From an uncultured Collinsella sp. (GTDB lineage: Bacteria; Actinomycetota; Coriobacteriia; Coriobacteriales; Coriobacteriaceae), in the NCBI GenBank assembly GCA_958452935.1, contig CAUDVX010000011.1, positions 1 through 44,711 of the forward strand: a stretch of DNA of 44,711 bases, given 5' to 3'. A program made the translations under genes and the position numbers. This document shows, one piece after another, positions 16,011-24,644 of the stretch; the stretch's first letter is position 1, and every line of letters starts with the position of its first letter. The notes under the pieces were generated by a model, which saw only the letters and a program-made list of their open reading frames with translations, was not told the DNA's origin and made no database searches.

Positions 16011-17624
16011 ATGGCCATCATCAACAAGGGTATGTCCAGGCGTTCGTTCCTCGGCCTCACCGGCAGCATCGCTGCTGTCGCAGGGCTTGGTCTCACCGGC
16101 TGCGGTGGCAGCTCTAGCGACGAGGGTTCCGCTTCCGGTTCCACCGATTCCGCCAACCGTGGCGGCGGCGTGATCACCGCTGGTTCCGCTTACGCTCCGT
16201 CCAGCTTCGACCCCGCCAGCACCGGCTCCGCTGTGGGCCTGGGTGCTAACTGGCACGTCATCGAGGGCCTCTACGGCATCGATTACCACGACTACAGCAC
16301 CTTCAACGAGCTCGCCACCGACGATCCCAAGTCCGTGGACGACACTACCTTCGAGGTCACCATCCGTAAGGGCGCAAAGTTCTCCGATGGCACCGAGGTC
16401 ACTGCTGACGACGTCGTCGCTTCCTACACCGCTTGCGCCGCTTCTGCTACCTACGCTCCGTTCTTCCAGCCCTTCGAGTCCATCGAGGCCAAGGACGCCA
16501 GCACTGTAACGGTCAAGACCAAGGTCCCCAACTTCTCCTTGCTCAAGGATCGTCTGGCCATCATCCGCGTTACCCCGGCCACCCAGGCCGAGGAGGATCG
16601 CGCCAAGCAGCCGATCGGTTCCGGCCCCTGGATGTACGACTCTATCTCCGATACCGAGATCACCCTGGTTCCCAACCCCGAGTACAACGGTGAGTATGCT
16701 GCCGAGGATAAGAAGATCCAGTACAGCATCCTGACCGACCCCACCGCTCGCGTTACCGCTCAGCAGGAGGGCTCCACGCTCGTTATGGAGCTCGTCACCG
16801 CTGACGCCGTCGACCAGCTCGAGAGCGCTGGCTGCAAGATCGACAACGTCCAGGGCTTCGGCACCCGCTTCATCATGTTCAACGTCGCCAAGGAGCCTTG
16901 GAACAACGTCAAGGTCCGTCAGGCCGTCATGTACGCGCTCGACACCGAGAAGATGATCACCAACACCTTCGCCGGCCTTGCCACCGCTGCCAGCTGCTAC
17001 CTGCCCAAGAGCTTCACCAACTATCATGAGGCTTCCACGGTGTACAAGACTGACGCCAAGAAGGCCAAGAAGCTCATCGAAGAGTCTGGCATCACCCCGG
17101 GCGCCATCACCCTGCGCACCACCGACAACGAGCAGATCAAGGGCATGGCCGCTCAGGTCAAGAACGACCTCGACGCCCTCGGCTTCGATGTGACCATCCA
17201 GACCGATACCTCGCCGGCCACCTACGCTGCCATCGACGGCGGCGAGGCCTACGATATCCTTCTCGCTCCTGGCGATCCGTCCTGCTTCGGCGCCGACCCC
17301 GACCTGCTGCTCAACTGGTGGTATGGCGACAACGTCTGGATGCAGACCCGTTGCCCGTGGAAGGATTCCGCTGAGTGGGCGAAGCTCCACGGTCTCATGG
17401 ACGAGGCTCTTGCCGCCGAGGGCGACGAGCAGCAGAAGAAGTGGAACGAGTGCTTCGACATCATCGCCGACAACGCTGTTCTGTACCCCGTTGTCCACGT
17501 CAAGACCGTTTCCGCTTCCTGGGACGATCCGTCCACCGCGCCCAACGGCGAGGCCCTCGATGGCTTCAAGGGCATCGGCACGACGAGCATGTCCTTCAGG
17601 GGCGTCGCGACCGTCAAGGCCTAA
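16011..17624 (+). CDS. ABC substrate-binding lipoprotein (SBP_bac_5), probable sialic-acid binding
   Basis: The 537-residue protein is a family-5 (Dpp/Opp-type) solute-binding protein. Its N terminus has a twin-arginine signal SRRSFLGL (Arg10-Arg11), a hydrophobic stretch and a lipobox LTGC with lipidated Cys31. It should therefore be exported folded through Tat and anchored on the outer face of the membrane. Mature features such as GGVITAGSAYAPSSFDPAS, FSDGTEVTADDVVASY and VRQAVMYALDTEKM are typical of the family. ATG 16011 follows AGGAGAAG. The next genes encode its permease and ATPases, then a complete sialic-acid catabolic set. This matches the SatABCD type of sialic-acid importer of Haemophilus ducreyi, which belongs to the same family. 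Peptide binding is the alternative. Confidence 0.82.
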   Translation: MAIINKGMSRRSFLGLTGSIAAVAGLGLTGCGGSSSDEGSASGSTDSANRGGGVITAGSAYAPSSFDPASTGSAVGLGANWHVIEGLYGIDYHDYSTFNELATDDPKSVDDTTFEVTIRKGAKFSDGTEVTADDVVASYTACAASATYAPFFQPFESIEAKDASTVTVKTKVPNFSLLKDRLAIIRVTPATQAEEDRAKQPIGSGPWMYDSISDTEITLVPNPEYNGEYAAEDKKIQYSILTDPTARVTAQQEGSTLVMELVTADAVDQLESAGCKIDNVQGFGTRFIMFNVAKEPWNNVKVRQAVMYALDTEKMITNTFAGLATAASCYLPKSFTNYHEASTVYKTDAKKAKKLIEESGITPGAITLRTTDNEQIKGMAAQVKNDLDALGFDVTIQTDTSPATYAAIDGGEAYDILLAPGDPSCFGADPDLLLNWWYGDNVWMQTRCPWKDSAEWAKLHGLMDEALAAEGDEQQKKWNECFDIIADNAVLYPVVHVKTVSASWDDPSTAPNGEALDGFKGIGTTSMSFRGVATVKA

Positions 17625-17684
17625 GACTCGCTTGAGTCATATGTGGGGCGTCGGTCGTAAGGCAACGTCCTCATAGTTGAAACA

Positions 17685-17718
17685 AAGACCCGGGCGACCT
17701 CGATGTCGCTCGGGTCTT
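17685..17718 (+). terminator. Hairpin between binding protein and permease genes
   Basis: AAGACCCGGGCGAC (17685-17698) pairs with GTCGCTCGGGTCTT (17705-17718), 14 bp with one G-U pair and a 6-base loop. Only a weak T-tract follows. It is well placed to stabilise the binding-protein mRNA and reduce transcription into the permease genes. Confidence 0.55.
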
Positions 17719-17779
17719 GTAATGAGTATCCATACTCATATACCAGTTGGTCCTACCGACAAAAGAAAGGGGAGAGAAC

Positions 17780-18736
17780 GTGAACAACTTTCTACGTTTG
17801 ATTGGAAGGCGTCTCGTGGCGCTGCCGATCATGGCATTGGGCGTCACCGTCCTGGTGTTCTTCCTTATGTCGTTCTCCAAGACCGACCCCGCCTATACGG
17901 CGTTGGGTGACGGTGCCTCGCCCGAGGCGGTTGCCGAGTACCATGAGAAGTATGGTCTGGACGACCCCTGGCCCGTGCGCTACGTGCGCTACATGGGCGA
18001 TTTGATTCATGGTGACATGGGCACCTATGGTGCTGCTCGCAACTCCGTTGCCAAGCGCATCTCCACGGCCCTGCCCGTCACGATGCAGCTGACCTTCATC
18101 GGTCTTGCCATCGGCGCGGTCGTCTCGTTTTTGCTCGGCGTCATCGCGGCACTGTACCGCGATAAATGGCCGGACCAAGTGATCCGCGTCTTTTCCATCG
18201 CCGGCCTGGCAACCCCGTCGTTCTGGCTTGCCGTTCTGTTGATTCTGCTGTTCTCTTCCTACCTTAAGGTGCTCCCGGCGTCCGGTGCTCTGCCTCACTT
18301 CACCACCAACCCGGCTGGCTATCTGGGACGTATGATTATGCCCGCTATCGCTCTGGCATTCCCGCTGACGGGCCAGATGACTCGTATCGTGCGTACGGCC
18401 ATGGTTGAGGAGCTCGATAAGGACTATGTCCGTATGGCTCGCGGCGCCGGCGTTCCCGAGAAGGTCGTCGTCGGCATCAACGTCTTGCGCAACGCGCTGA
18501 TCACCCCGGTCACCACCCTCGGTCTTAAGATCGGCTACCTCATGGGCGGTGCTGTCGTCATCGAGGTTATCTTCAACCTCCCCGGCATGGGTACTGCGAT
18601 TCTGCAGGGCGTTCAGGGCAACGAGGCGAACCTGGTTCAGGGCGTCGTCATCGTCGTTGCTCTTGCCTTCATCATCATCAACATCGTGGTTGACATGCTC
18701 TACCTGCTCATCAACCCGCGCATCAGGACGGTGTAG
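17780..18736 (+). CDS. ABC transporter permease, DppB type
   Basis: The 318-residue inner-membrane permease starts with the DppB-family signature (NNFLRLIGRRLVALPIMALGV, first helix near residues 10-30). It has the coupling-helix EAA region MARGAGVPEKVVVGINVLRN that docks on the ATPase. Six hydrophobic segments can be seen. GTG 17780 is chosen because AAGGGGAG (17767-17774) precedes it. An in-frame ATG at 17747 lacks a ribosome site. It forms the membrane pore with the permease half of the next gene and belongs to the sialic-acid import operon. Confidence 0.88.
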   Translation: MNNFLRLIGRRLVALPIMALGVTVLVFFLMSFSKTDPAYTALGDGASPEAVAEYHEKYGLDDPWPVRYVRYMGDLIHGDMGTYGAARNSVAKRISTALPVTMQLTFIGLAIGAVVSFLLGVIAALYRDKWPDQVIRVFSIAGLATPSFWLAVLLILLFSSYLKVLPASGALPHFTTNPAGYLGRMIMPAIALAFPLTGQMTRIVRTAMVEELDKDYVRMARGAGVPEKVVVGINVLRNALITPVTTLGLKIGYLMGGAVVIEVIFNLPGMGTAILQGVQGNEANLVQGVVIVVALAFIIINIVVDMLYLLINPRIRTV

Positions 18737-18739
18737 ATT

Positions 18740-20755
18740 ATGGTAAAGATTCGAGAGAAGCAAACCGAGCAGCTCGAGAAAGCTGCCTCCAAGGGGCTCA
18801 AGCTCGGTGGCTGGAAGAAGATGACGCTGTCTTCTAAGATTGCCGCCGTCGTGCTGGCACTGGTCGCCCTGACCGCGATTCTGGCGCCCCTTCTTGCCCC
18901 CTATAGCCCGGTCGAGATTTTCACTGCTCGCCAGGCTCCCGGCAACGGATTTATCTTCGGTACCGACGATAAGGGTCGCGACATCCTGTCGCGCATGCTC
19001 TACGGTGGTCGTTACTCGCTGATCATCGGCTTTGGCGCCACTGCCATGGCTCTGGTTTGCGGCTCGGTCGTGGGCGCCCTCGCGGCGGTTTCGCGCAAGT
19101 CCGTTTCCGAGGCGATTATGCGCATCCTGGACATCATCATGTCCATCCCGGGCATCGCCCTCGCTGCCGTCTTCGTCTCCATCCTGGGCAATTCCGTGCC
19201 GTCGATCATCTTCGCCATCGGCTTTATGTACACCCCGCAGATTGCCCGTATCGTGCGCGCCAACATCGTGTCCGAGTACGGCGAGGACTATGTCCGCGCG
19301 GTCATCGTTTCCGGCGCCAAGGCTCCGTGGATTTTGATCAAGCATGTTCTGCGTAACTGCATCGCCCCGATCATGGTCTTCACCGTTACCCTGGTCGCCG
19401 ACGCCATCATCTTCGAGGCCTCGCTGACCTTTATCGGCGCTGGTATTCAGGAGCCCACCGCTACCTGGGGCAACATCCTCGCCGATGCTCGCGGTGGCGT
19501 GCTCGCTGGCCGTTGGTGGCAAGCGCTGTTCCCGGGCCTGGCCATTATGATCACCTGCCTGGCGCTCAACATCCTCTCCGAGGGCATTACCGACGCCATG
19601 GCCGCTGCTCCCTCCGCCGCCCTGGATCCGACCGACTCCTCCAAGCGCCGCGAGGCCGACCTGCTGGTCTCCGACCCCGTTCGTGCCTACAAGGAGCAGG
19701 CTCAGTCCCTGTCCGCCCGTCTTGGCGCCCTGCGCGATGTCGAGCTCAAGCGTAACGACCGCCATGTGCCCGATGAGTCCGTTGAGCCGATCCTTTCGGT
19801 CCGCGATTTCTGCATCCAGTTTGAGCACCACGGTGACATCAATGTCGTCGATCATGTCAACTTTGATGTCCGTCCCGGCCAGACTATGGGCCTGGTCGGT
19901 GAGTCCGGCTGCGGTAAGTCCATCACCACGCTGGCCATCATGGGCCTGACCGATGATGACGAGCATCTTTCCGGCGAGGTTCTCTGGGAGGGCCGCGACC
20001 TGCTCAAGATGAGCAAGAAGGAGTGGTTCGGCCTGCGCGGTACCGATATCGCCATGGTCTATCAGGACGCCCTGTCCTCGCTCAACCCCTCCATGCTCAT
20101 TTCCGCCCAGATGAAGCAGCTCACCAAGCGCGGCGGCACCCGTAGCGCCGAGGAGCTCCTGGAGCTCGTGGGCCTCGACCCCAAGCGTACGCTCGAGAGC
20201 TATCCGCATGAGCTTTCCGGTGGTCAGCGTCAGCGCGTTCTGATCGCTATGGCCCTTACCCGCGACCCCAAGCTGGTCATCTGCGACGAGCCCACGACCG
20301 CTCTGGACGTTACCGTCCAGAAGCAGGTCATCAAGCTGCTTAACGACCTTCAGGCCAAGCTCGGCTTTGCCATGATCTTCGTTTCGCACGACCTGGCACT
20401 AGTCGCCGAGGTCGCTCATAACATCACGGTTATGTACGCCGGCCAGGTTATCGAGCAGGCGCCCACCAAGGAGCTGCTCACCAACCCGATCCACGAGTAC
20501 ACTCGCGGTCTTCTGGGTTCCGTCCTGTCCATCGAGAGCGGTTCGGGCCGCCTGCACCAGGTGCCTGGCGCCGTTCCGAGCCCGCGCGATTTCCCCAAGG
20601 GCGATCGCTTCGCACCCCGCTCGAGCCATCCGCGCATTGGCCTGGACACCCGTCCGGTCTTCAAGCGCGTGCCCGGCACCGAGCACTTCTATTCCGAGCT
20701 CCCCGACGAGGTGCTCAAGGCAAATGGTTTGACCCCTCACGCGGAGGTGATGTAG
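18740..20755 (+). CDS. ABC transporter permease-ATPase fusion protein
   Basis: A DppC-type permease and an ABC ATPase are joined in one 671-residue chain. The permease part (about residues 1-300) has the N-terminal helix AAVVLALVALTAILAPLLAP, FGTDDKGRDILSRMLYGGR and the EAA loop VIVSGAKAPWILIKHVLRN. A charged linker of about 50 residues follows. The ATPase part has Walker A GESGCGKS at about 387-394, a Q-loop YQDALSSLNPSM, signature LSGGQRQRV near 492, and Walker B ICDEPTTALD, ending with the oligopeptide-transporter C-terminal domain. The reading frame is continuous with no sign of a sequencing frameshift. SatC of the H. ducreyi sialic-acid transporter is recalled as a similar fusion. ATG 18740 lies 3 bases after the previous stop. 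Confidence 0.88.
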   Translation: MVKIREKQTEQLEKAASKGLKLGGWKKMTLSSKIAAVVLALVALTAILAPLLAPYSPVEIFTARQAPGNGFIFGTDDKGRDILSRMLYGGRYSLIIGFGATAMALVCGSVVGALAAVSRKSVSEAIMRILDIIMSIPGIALAAVFVSILGNSVPSIIFAIGFMYTPQIARIVRANIVSEYGEDYVRAVIVSGAKAPWILIKHVLRNCIAPIMVFTVTLVADAIIFEASLTFIGAGIQEPTATWGNILADARGGVLAGRWWQALFPGLAIMITCLALNILSEGITDAMAAAPSAALDPTDSSKRREADLLVSDPVRAYKEQAQSLSARLGALRDVELKRNDRHVPDESVEPILSVRDFCIQFEHHGDINVVDHVNFDVRPGQTMGLVGESGCGKSITTLAIMGLTDDDEHLSGEVLWEGRDLLKMSKKEWFGLRGTDIAMVYQDALSSLNPSMLISAQMKQLTKRGGTRSAEELLELVGLDPKRTLESYPHELSGGQRQRVLIAMALTRDPKLVICDEPTTALDVTVQKQVIKLLNDLQAKLGFAMIFVSHDLALVAEVAHNITVMYAGQVIEQAPTKELLTNPIHEYTRGLLGSVLSIESGSGRLHQVPGAVPSPRDFPKGDRFAPRSSHPRIGLDTRPVFKRVPGTEHFYSELPDEVLKANGLTPHAEVM

Positions 20756-21583
20756 ATGAGCGAGACCGCAGTCAACGGCGTCGAGCCGATCATCTTCCTT
20801 GATGACGTCCACGTCACCTTTAGGACCCGTACCGGCTCGATTCTGCACCCCAACCTGGTTCACGCCGTCCAGGGTGTAACGATTAAGCTCATGCCCGGAC
20901 AGACCATCGGCATCGTCGGCGAGTCCGGTTGCGGAAAGTCCACCACCGCCAACGTCATGTGCGGCCTGCAGGCCCCCACGAGCGGCAAGGTCTACTTTAA
21001 GGGTAAGGACGTTACCAAACGTACCGCCGAGGACCGTCGCCACATGGGTCGCGTCATCTCGGTCGTGTTCCAGAACCCGGCCACGGCGCTCAACCCCCGC
21101 ATGGTCGTTCGCGAGCAACTGCTCGACCCCATGCGCGTCCACAACCTGGGCACCGAGGCCGAGCAGGAGAAGCGCGTCAAGGAGCTCTTGGAGCTCACCG
21201 GTCTGCCCAGCTCCGCCGCCGAGGTTCTTCCCGGCCAGCTTTCGGGTGGCCAGCGCCAGCGCGTCGCAATTGCCCGTGCCCTGTCGCTGAACCCCGATGC
21301 CATCATCGCCGACGAGCCCACCTCGGCTCTGGACGTTTCGGTCCGCGCGCAGATTCTGAACCTGCTGACCGACCTTAAGAAGGAGCTCGGCCTGGCCATG
21401 GTGTTCATCAGCCATGACATCCAGACGGTCCGCTATATCTCTGACGACATCATCGTTATGAATGGCGGCAAGATCGTCGAGCAGGGCGAGGCCAAGCAGG
21501 TCTTCCAGCACCCTCAGGACCCCTACACCAAGATGCTGCTCGGCGCTGCGCCGTCGCTGCTGCATCCCAAGCTCGGCGAGTAG
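20756..21583 (+). CDS. ABC transporter ATP-binding protein, OppF/DppF type
   Basis: This 275-residue cytoplasmic ATPase is the second nucleotide-binding subunit of the sialic-acid importer and pairs with the ATPase half of the preceding fusion. It shows Walker A GIVGESGCGKST, Q-loop VFQNPATALNPRM, signature LSGGQRQRVAIARAL, Walker B IIADEPTSALD and the H-loop in FISHDIQTV. It is shorter than typical OppF because the C-terminal cysteine-containing extension is nearly absent. ATG 20756 immediately follows the previous TAG, so translation is coupled. Confidence 0.9.
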   Translation: MSETAVNGVEPIIFLDDVHVTFRTRTGSILHPNLVHAVQGVTIKLMPGQTIGIVGESGCGKSTTANVMCGLQAPTSGKVYFKGKDVTKRTAEDRRHMGRVISVVFQNPATALNPRMVVREQLLDPMRVHNLGTEAEQEKRVKELLELTGLPSSAAEVLPGQLSGGQRQRVAIARALSLNPDAIIADEPTSALDVSVRAQILNLLTDLKKELGLAMVFISHDIQTVRYISDDIIVMNGGKIVEQGEAKQVFQHPQDPYTKMLLGAAPSLLHPKLGE

Positions 21584-21599
21584 CCTCGCTTTCCCTCCC

Positions 21600-21627
21600 G
21601 TGCGCCCGGTTCCCTTGCCGGGCGCAC
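21600..21627 (+). terminator. Hairpin after the transporter genes
   Basis: GTGCGCCCGG (21600-21609) pairs perfectly with CCGGGCGCAC (21618-21627) across an 8-base loop. No T-run follows. It separates the importer genes from the esterase and catabolic genes and probably protects the upstream mRNA. Confidence 0.45.
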
Positions 21628-21663
21628 CTCCGTTGCGATTTCGAAAGGCTGGGTTCACGAGCC

Positions 21664-22641
21664 ATGCCAAGTGCTCAGGAGCTACAACAGCAATTTGGTG
21701 AATATCGAGGCGCTATGCCCCGTCCATCGGATTTCGATCTCTTTTGGAAGGACCGCATGGCCGAGGCCGACGCTGTCGAGCTCGACTACGCGATTGAGGC
21801 GGCTTCGGTTGCGGATTCCGCGACCTGTCGGTTTTTCGACCTCTGGTATACCGGCATGTGTGGTGCACGCCTGCATGCCAAGTATCTCAAGCCGGTTTCG
21901 GACGAGCCCGTGCCGCTGGTGCTTCAGTTCCACGGCTATCCGGGTGCGAGCCGCAGCTGGTTTGAGCAGGCGTCGTTTGCGGGCATGGGCATGGCGCTCA
22001 TCGCCCTCGACTGTCCCGGCCAGGGTGGTCCCTCCGAGGACATTGGTGGATTTGAGGGCACGACGGTCGCGGGCCATATCGTCGCCGGTATCGACGGCGA
22101 CCCGGCCAACCTCTACTATGTCCGCCTACATCAGGATATCCGCATTCTGTGCCGTATCGTTCGCGAGCTCGAGGGCATCGATCTTACCCGCGTGTATGTA
22201 AACGGCGCATCGCAGGGCGGCGGTTTGGGCATTGCGACCTGCGCGCTTAACAGCGAGCTTATCAATCGCGCCGCCATCCTCTATCCCTTCCTGTCGGATT
22301 TCCGCCTGGTTTGGGATCTGGACGCCGACGATATTGCCTACGAGGGCCTGCGCTATTGGTCGCGCTGGTTTGACGAGGACTCGACTTGTATTGACGAAGC
22401 CTATGCCAAGCTGGCGTACTTCGATTCCAAGAATTTTGCCCCTATGGTCAAGTGCCCCGTGTTGTTTGGCACGGGCACAGCCGATATCGTCTGTCCGCCG
22501 GCGACGCAGTTTGCGGTGTACAACAACCTGTCCTGCGACAAGCGTCATGAGTTCTTTGAGGGCTTTGGCCACGAGGAGATTCAGGACTTTGATGATTTGA
22601 TCATTCCGTTTTTCTGTGAGGGAGGGGAGGCTCATGTCTAA
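21664..22641 (+). CDS. CE7-type acetyl esterase (acetyl xylan esterase family), probable sialate O-acetylesterase
   Basis: The 325-residue alpha/beta-hydrolase matches the AXE1 / carbohydrate esterase 7 family. It has the N-terminal EYRGAMPRPSDFDLFWKD, the oxyanion-side FHGYPG, nucleophile Ser183 in GASQGGG, Asp274 in GTGTADIVCPP and His303 in FGHEEIQDF. No signal peptide is present, so it acts in the cytosol. CE7 enzymes remove O-acetyl groups from sugars. Its place between the importer and NanA suggests it deacetylates O-acetylated sialic acids after uptake; that substrate is inference. ATG 21664 matches the family N terminus although the ribosome site (GAAAGG) is distant. The 3' end overlaps the next gene by 8 bases. 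Confidence 0.85.
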   Translation: MPSAQELQQQFGEYRGAMPRPSDFDLFWKDRMAEADAVELDYAIEAASVADSATCRFFDLWYTGMCGARLHAKYLKPVSDEPVPLVLQFHGYPGASRSWFEQASFAGMGMALIALDCPGQGGPSEDIGGFEGTTVAGHIVAGIDGDPANLYYVRLHQDIRILCRIVRELEGIDLTRVYVNGASQGGGLGIATCALNSELINRAAILYPFLSDFRLVWDLDADDIAYEGLRYWSRWFDEDSTCIDEAYAKLAYFDSKNFAPMVKCPVLFGTGTADIVCPPATQFAVYNNLSCDKRHEFFEGFGHEEIQDFDDLIIPFFCEGGEAHV

Positions 22642-23485
22642 GTGCGAGAGCAATATCGATGAGCTGATAGCCCCCGGGCTCGTGGGAATTCCTGGAACGG
22701 TTTCGTCAAGGCTCGCAGAATATCGGGTCTGGCACGGTGATGTCCAAGCAGATGTTTCTGATTTAGAGACATGCGCTTCGAATCTTGAGATTCAAGGCCT
22801 GGCCATTACGGCAATTGACTTTGTTAACCCCTGCGCCCGTTACTCGGAGGTTTCCTTTGAGCTCGGTGACCATGCGGTCCACGCTCGTTTGATTGAGCCT
22901 GTTGGTCGTGCCCGAGTATCTGAGCGCGTGCCGCTGTGCCTGATGTTCCACGACATCGATCGGCCTGTGCGCGGCTGGCATCACATGACGAGATTTGCCG
23001 CCATGGGATATGCCGTGCTTGCACTGGACGACGGTGTTGCTGGTGCGGACGACCTGCAGCGGGGAATTGCTTCGCCCGCTTTTGTCGAGCGCGTCCGTTG
23101 GGGCTGCGCGTTGGCGAAGGTCGCGCGCAATCTTGATGGCGTGGACCCCGATCGCATTTTTGCGTGGGGCGAGGGCCTTGGCGGCGGCGTCGCGCTGGCG
23201 GTTTCCGCTCTGGACGAGCGGGGCCTTGCGTGCACGGCGGTTGCCAATCCAATCCCCGGTGGCCTTGAGGCTCTGTCGTCTCGGGTGCGCGGATCGGTGC
23301 TCATGGGCACATCGCTCATGGATGCCGTGAGCGATCCCAAGGGCCAGTTCGCCGTATTCAACGGTCTTGAGTGTGACCGGAGGCATATCATCTATGCCAA
23401 ATACGCTCACGAGCGCATCAATGCGTTCGAAAACGAAGTCGTCGACTTCTTTAACCAAACGTTCTACCCGTGTTCTTTGGCCTAG
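22634..23485 (+). CDS. Catalytically impaired CE7 esterase paralogue
   Basis: This 283-residue protein is a divergent paralogue of the preceding esterase. Both share DLDLTR/NLDGVDPDR-like segments before the nucleophile region, GTSLMDAV against GTGTADIV, and QFAVFNGLECDRRH against QFAVYNNLSCDKRH. The nucleophile motif GASQGGG has become GEGLGGG, placing Gly181 at the catalytic serine position, and FHGYPG has become FHDIDR. Asp230 and His259 remain. It is therefore probably not a serine esterase and may be a regulatory or structural partner, or a sugar-binding protein. ATG 22634 overlaps the esterase stop and has GGGAGG upstream, so it is translationally coupled. The reading frame is intact, which argues against decay. 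Confidence 0.75.
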   Translation: MSKCESNIDELIAPGLVGIPGTVSSRLAEYRVWHGDVQADVSDLETCASNLEIQGLAITAIDFVNPCARYSEVSFELGDHAVHARLIEPVGRARVSERVPLCLMFHDIDRPVRGWHHMTRFAAMGYAVLALDDGVAGADDLQRGIASPAFVERVRWGCALAKVARNLDGVDPDRIFAWGEGLGGGVALAVSALDERGLACTAVANPIPGGLEALSSRVRGSVLMGTSLMDAVSDPKGQFAVFNGLECDRRHIIYAKYAHERINAFENEVVDFFNQTFYPCSLA

Positions 23486-23553
23486 ACGGCCTGGACACTG
23501 CCAACAAGAGTGGGCGGCATAGGGCCGCTCGCCAGACAACTAAGGAGATTCTT

Positions 23554-24474
23554 GTGGCAACTCAGAAATTCACCGGCGTTATCCCTCCCGTCGTTGTTCC
23601 CGATACCGAAGACCACCAGCTCGATGTTGCCTCCTTTGAGCGCAGCATCAACCGCATGATAGATGCCGGCGTCGATGGCCTGTTCTTCCTGGGCTCCTCG
23701 GGCGAGGTCGTCTTCTCCACCGACGAGCGCCGTCGCCAGATTGTCGCCGAGGCCGTGCGCATCGTCGACCACCGCGTGCCTGTTCTGGTCGGCATCATCG
23801 ACACCGAGACCGAGCGCATGATCGAGCACGGCAAGGTCGCTCAGGAGCTGGGTGCCGATGCGCTTGTCGCCACCTGCCCGTTCTATGCCCTGCAGGGCAT
23901 GACCGAGGTCGAGGAGCACTTCCGCATCCTGCACGAGGAGCTCGACCTGCCCATCTTCGCCTATGACATTCCCGTCTGCGTCCACACCAAGCTCCCCTGG
24001 AAGCTCCTTGCCAAGCTCGGCGCCGAGGGCGTCCTGGCCGGCGTCAAGGATTCCTCGGGTGATGACATCTCGTTCCGCTACCTCGTTCAGGAGAACGAGA
24101 AGAACGGTCATCCGATGAGCATCCTCACCGGTCATGAGGTCGTCGTCGACGGTGCTTACCTCGGCGGCGCCGACGGTTCCGTCCCGGGTCTCGCCAACGT
24201 TGAGCCCGAGGGCTACGTGCGTCAGTGGAAGGCCGCTCAGGCCGGCGACTGGGCTACCGTCAAGGCCGAGCAGGATCGCCTCAACGAGATTTCCCACATC
24301 TGGGATGTCACCTCGGGCGTTCAGGGCTATGCCGGTGGCGTCGGCGCCTTCAAGACCGCTATGAACCTCATGGGCATCTTCGACAGCCCGACCATGCCGC
24401 GCCCGGTGAAGGCCATGACCGGCGAGAACGTCGAGGCGATTAAGAAGGTCCTCCAGGACAACGGTCTCCTGTAA
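23554..24474 (+). CDS. nanA: N-acetylneuraminate lyase family aldolase
   Basis: This 306-residue TIM-barrel aldolase of the DHDPS/NAL family has Schiff-base Lys165 in GVKDSSGD, Tyr137 in YDIP and GSSGE at about 47-51. Tyr and Lys fall at the same positions as in E. coli NanA. NanA cleaves N-acetylneuraminate to ManNAc and pyruvate. The sequence is divergent and the family also contains dihydrodipicolinate synthase and other 2-keto-acid aldolases. The assignment rests mainly on the adjacent NanK and NanE genes and the importer. GTG 23554 is chosen because TAAGGAG lies just upstream. A longer frame from 23470 would overlap the previous gene. Confidence 0.82.
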   Translation: MATQKFTGVIPPVVVPDTEDHQLDVASFERSINRMIDAGVDGLFFLGSSGEVVFSTDERRRQIVAEAVRIVDHRVPVLVGIIDTETERMIEHGKVAQELGADALVATCPFYALQGMTEVEEHFRILHEELDLPIFAYDIPVCVHTKLPWKLLAKLGAEGVLAGVKDSSGDDISFRYLVQENEKNGHPMSILTGHEVVVDGAYLGGADGSVPGLANVEPEGYVRQWKAAQAGDWATVKAEQDRLNEISHIWDVTSGVQGYAGGVGAFKTAMNLMGIFDSPTMPRPVKAMTGENVEAIKKVLQDNGLL

Positions 24475-24495
24475 AGCTTCCCCAGTCACCCGATC

Positions 24496-24555
24496 TTGGG
24501 GCTCAAGTGGTCGGGCGTGACCCATTAGGTCAACGCCCGACCACTTTCACCCCAA
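24496..24555 (+). repeat. Long hairpin between nanA and nanK
   Basis: AGTGGTCGGGCGT (24506-24518) pairs perfectly with 24533-24545. The stem extends inward by GACC/GGTC with one bulge, and outward through a 3x3 internal loop to TTGGGG (24496-24501) with CCCCAA (24550-24555). In all about 24 pairs lie in a 60-base element. No T-run follows, so it is more likely an mRNA-processing or stability element than a terminator. The 170-base gap contains no other gene. Confidence 0.6.
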
Positions 24556-24644
24556 CCTCGGGCACCTGGGAAACCTTTACCGTGCGGCGGGGTTAATTCC
24601 GACCGCATTTCCTGTAGTTGTTTTTATCTCCTAAGGAGAACGAC

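Noticed and set aside
17792..20389. Very long minus-strand open frame (865 codons) opposite the permease genes; similar ones at 15993-17498, 28538-29749 and 31492-33666
   Set aside because: They mirror strongly codon-biased plus-strand genes, have no ribosome sites, and encode low-complexity Gly/Asp/Val-rich sequence. They are shadows.
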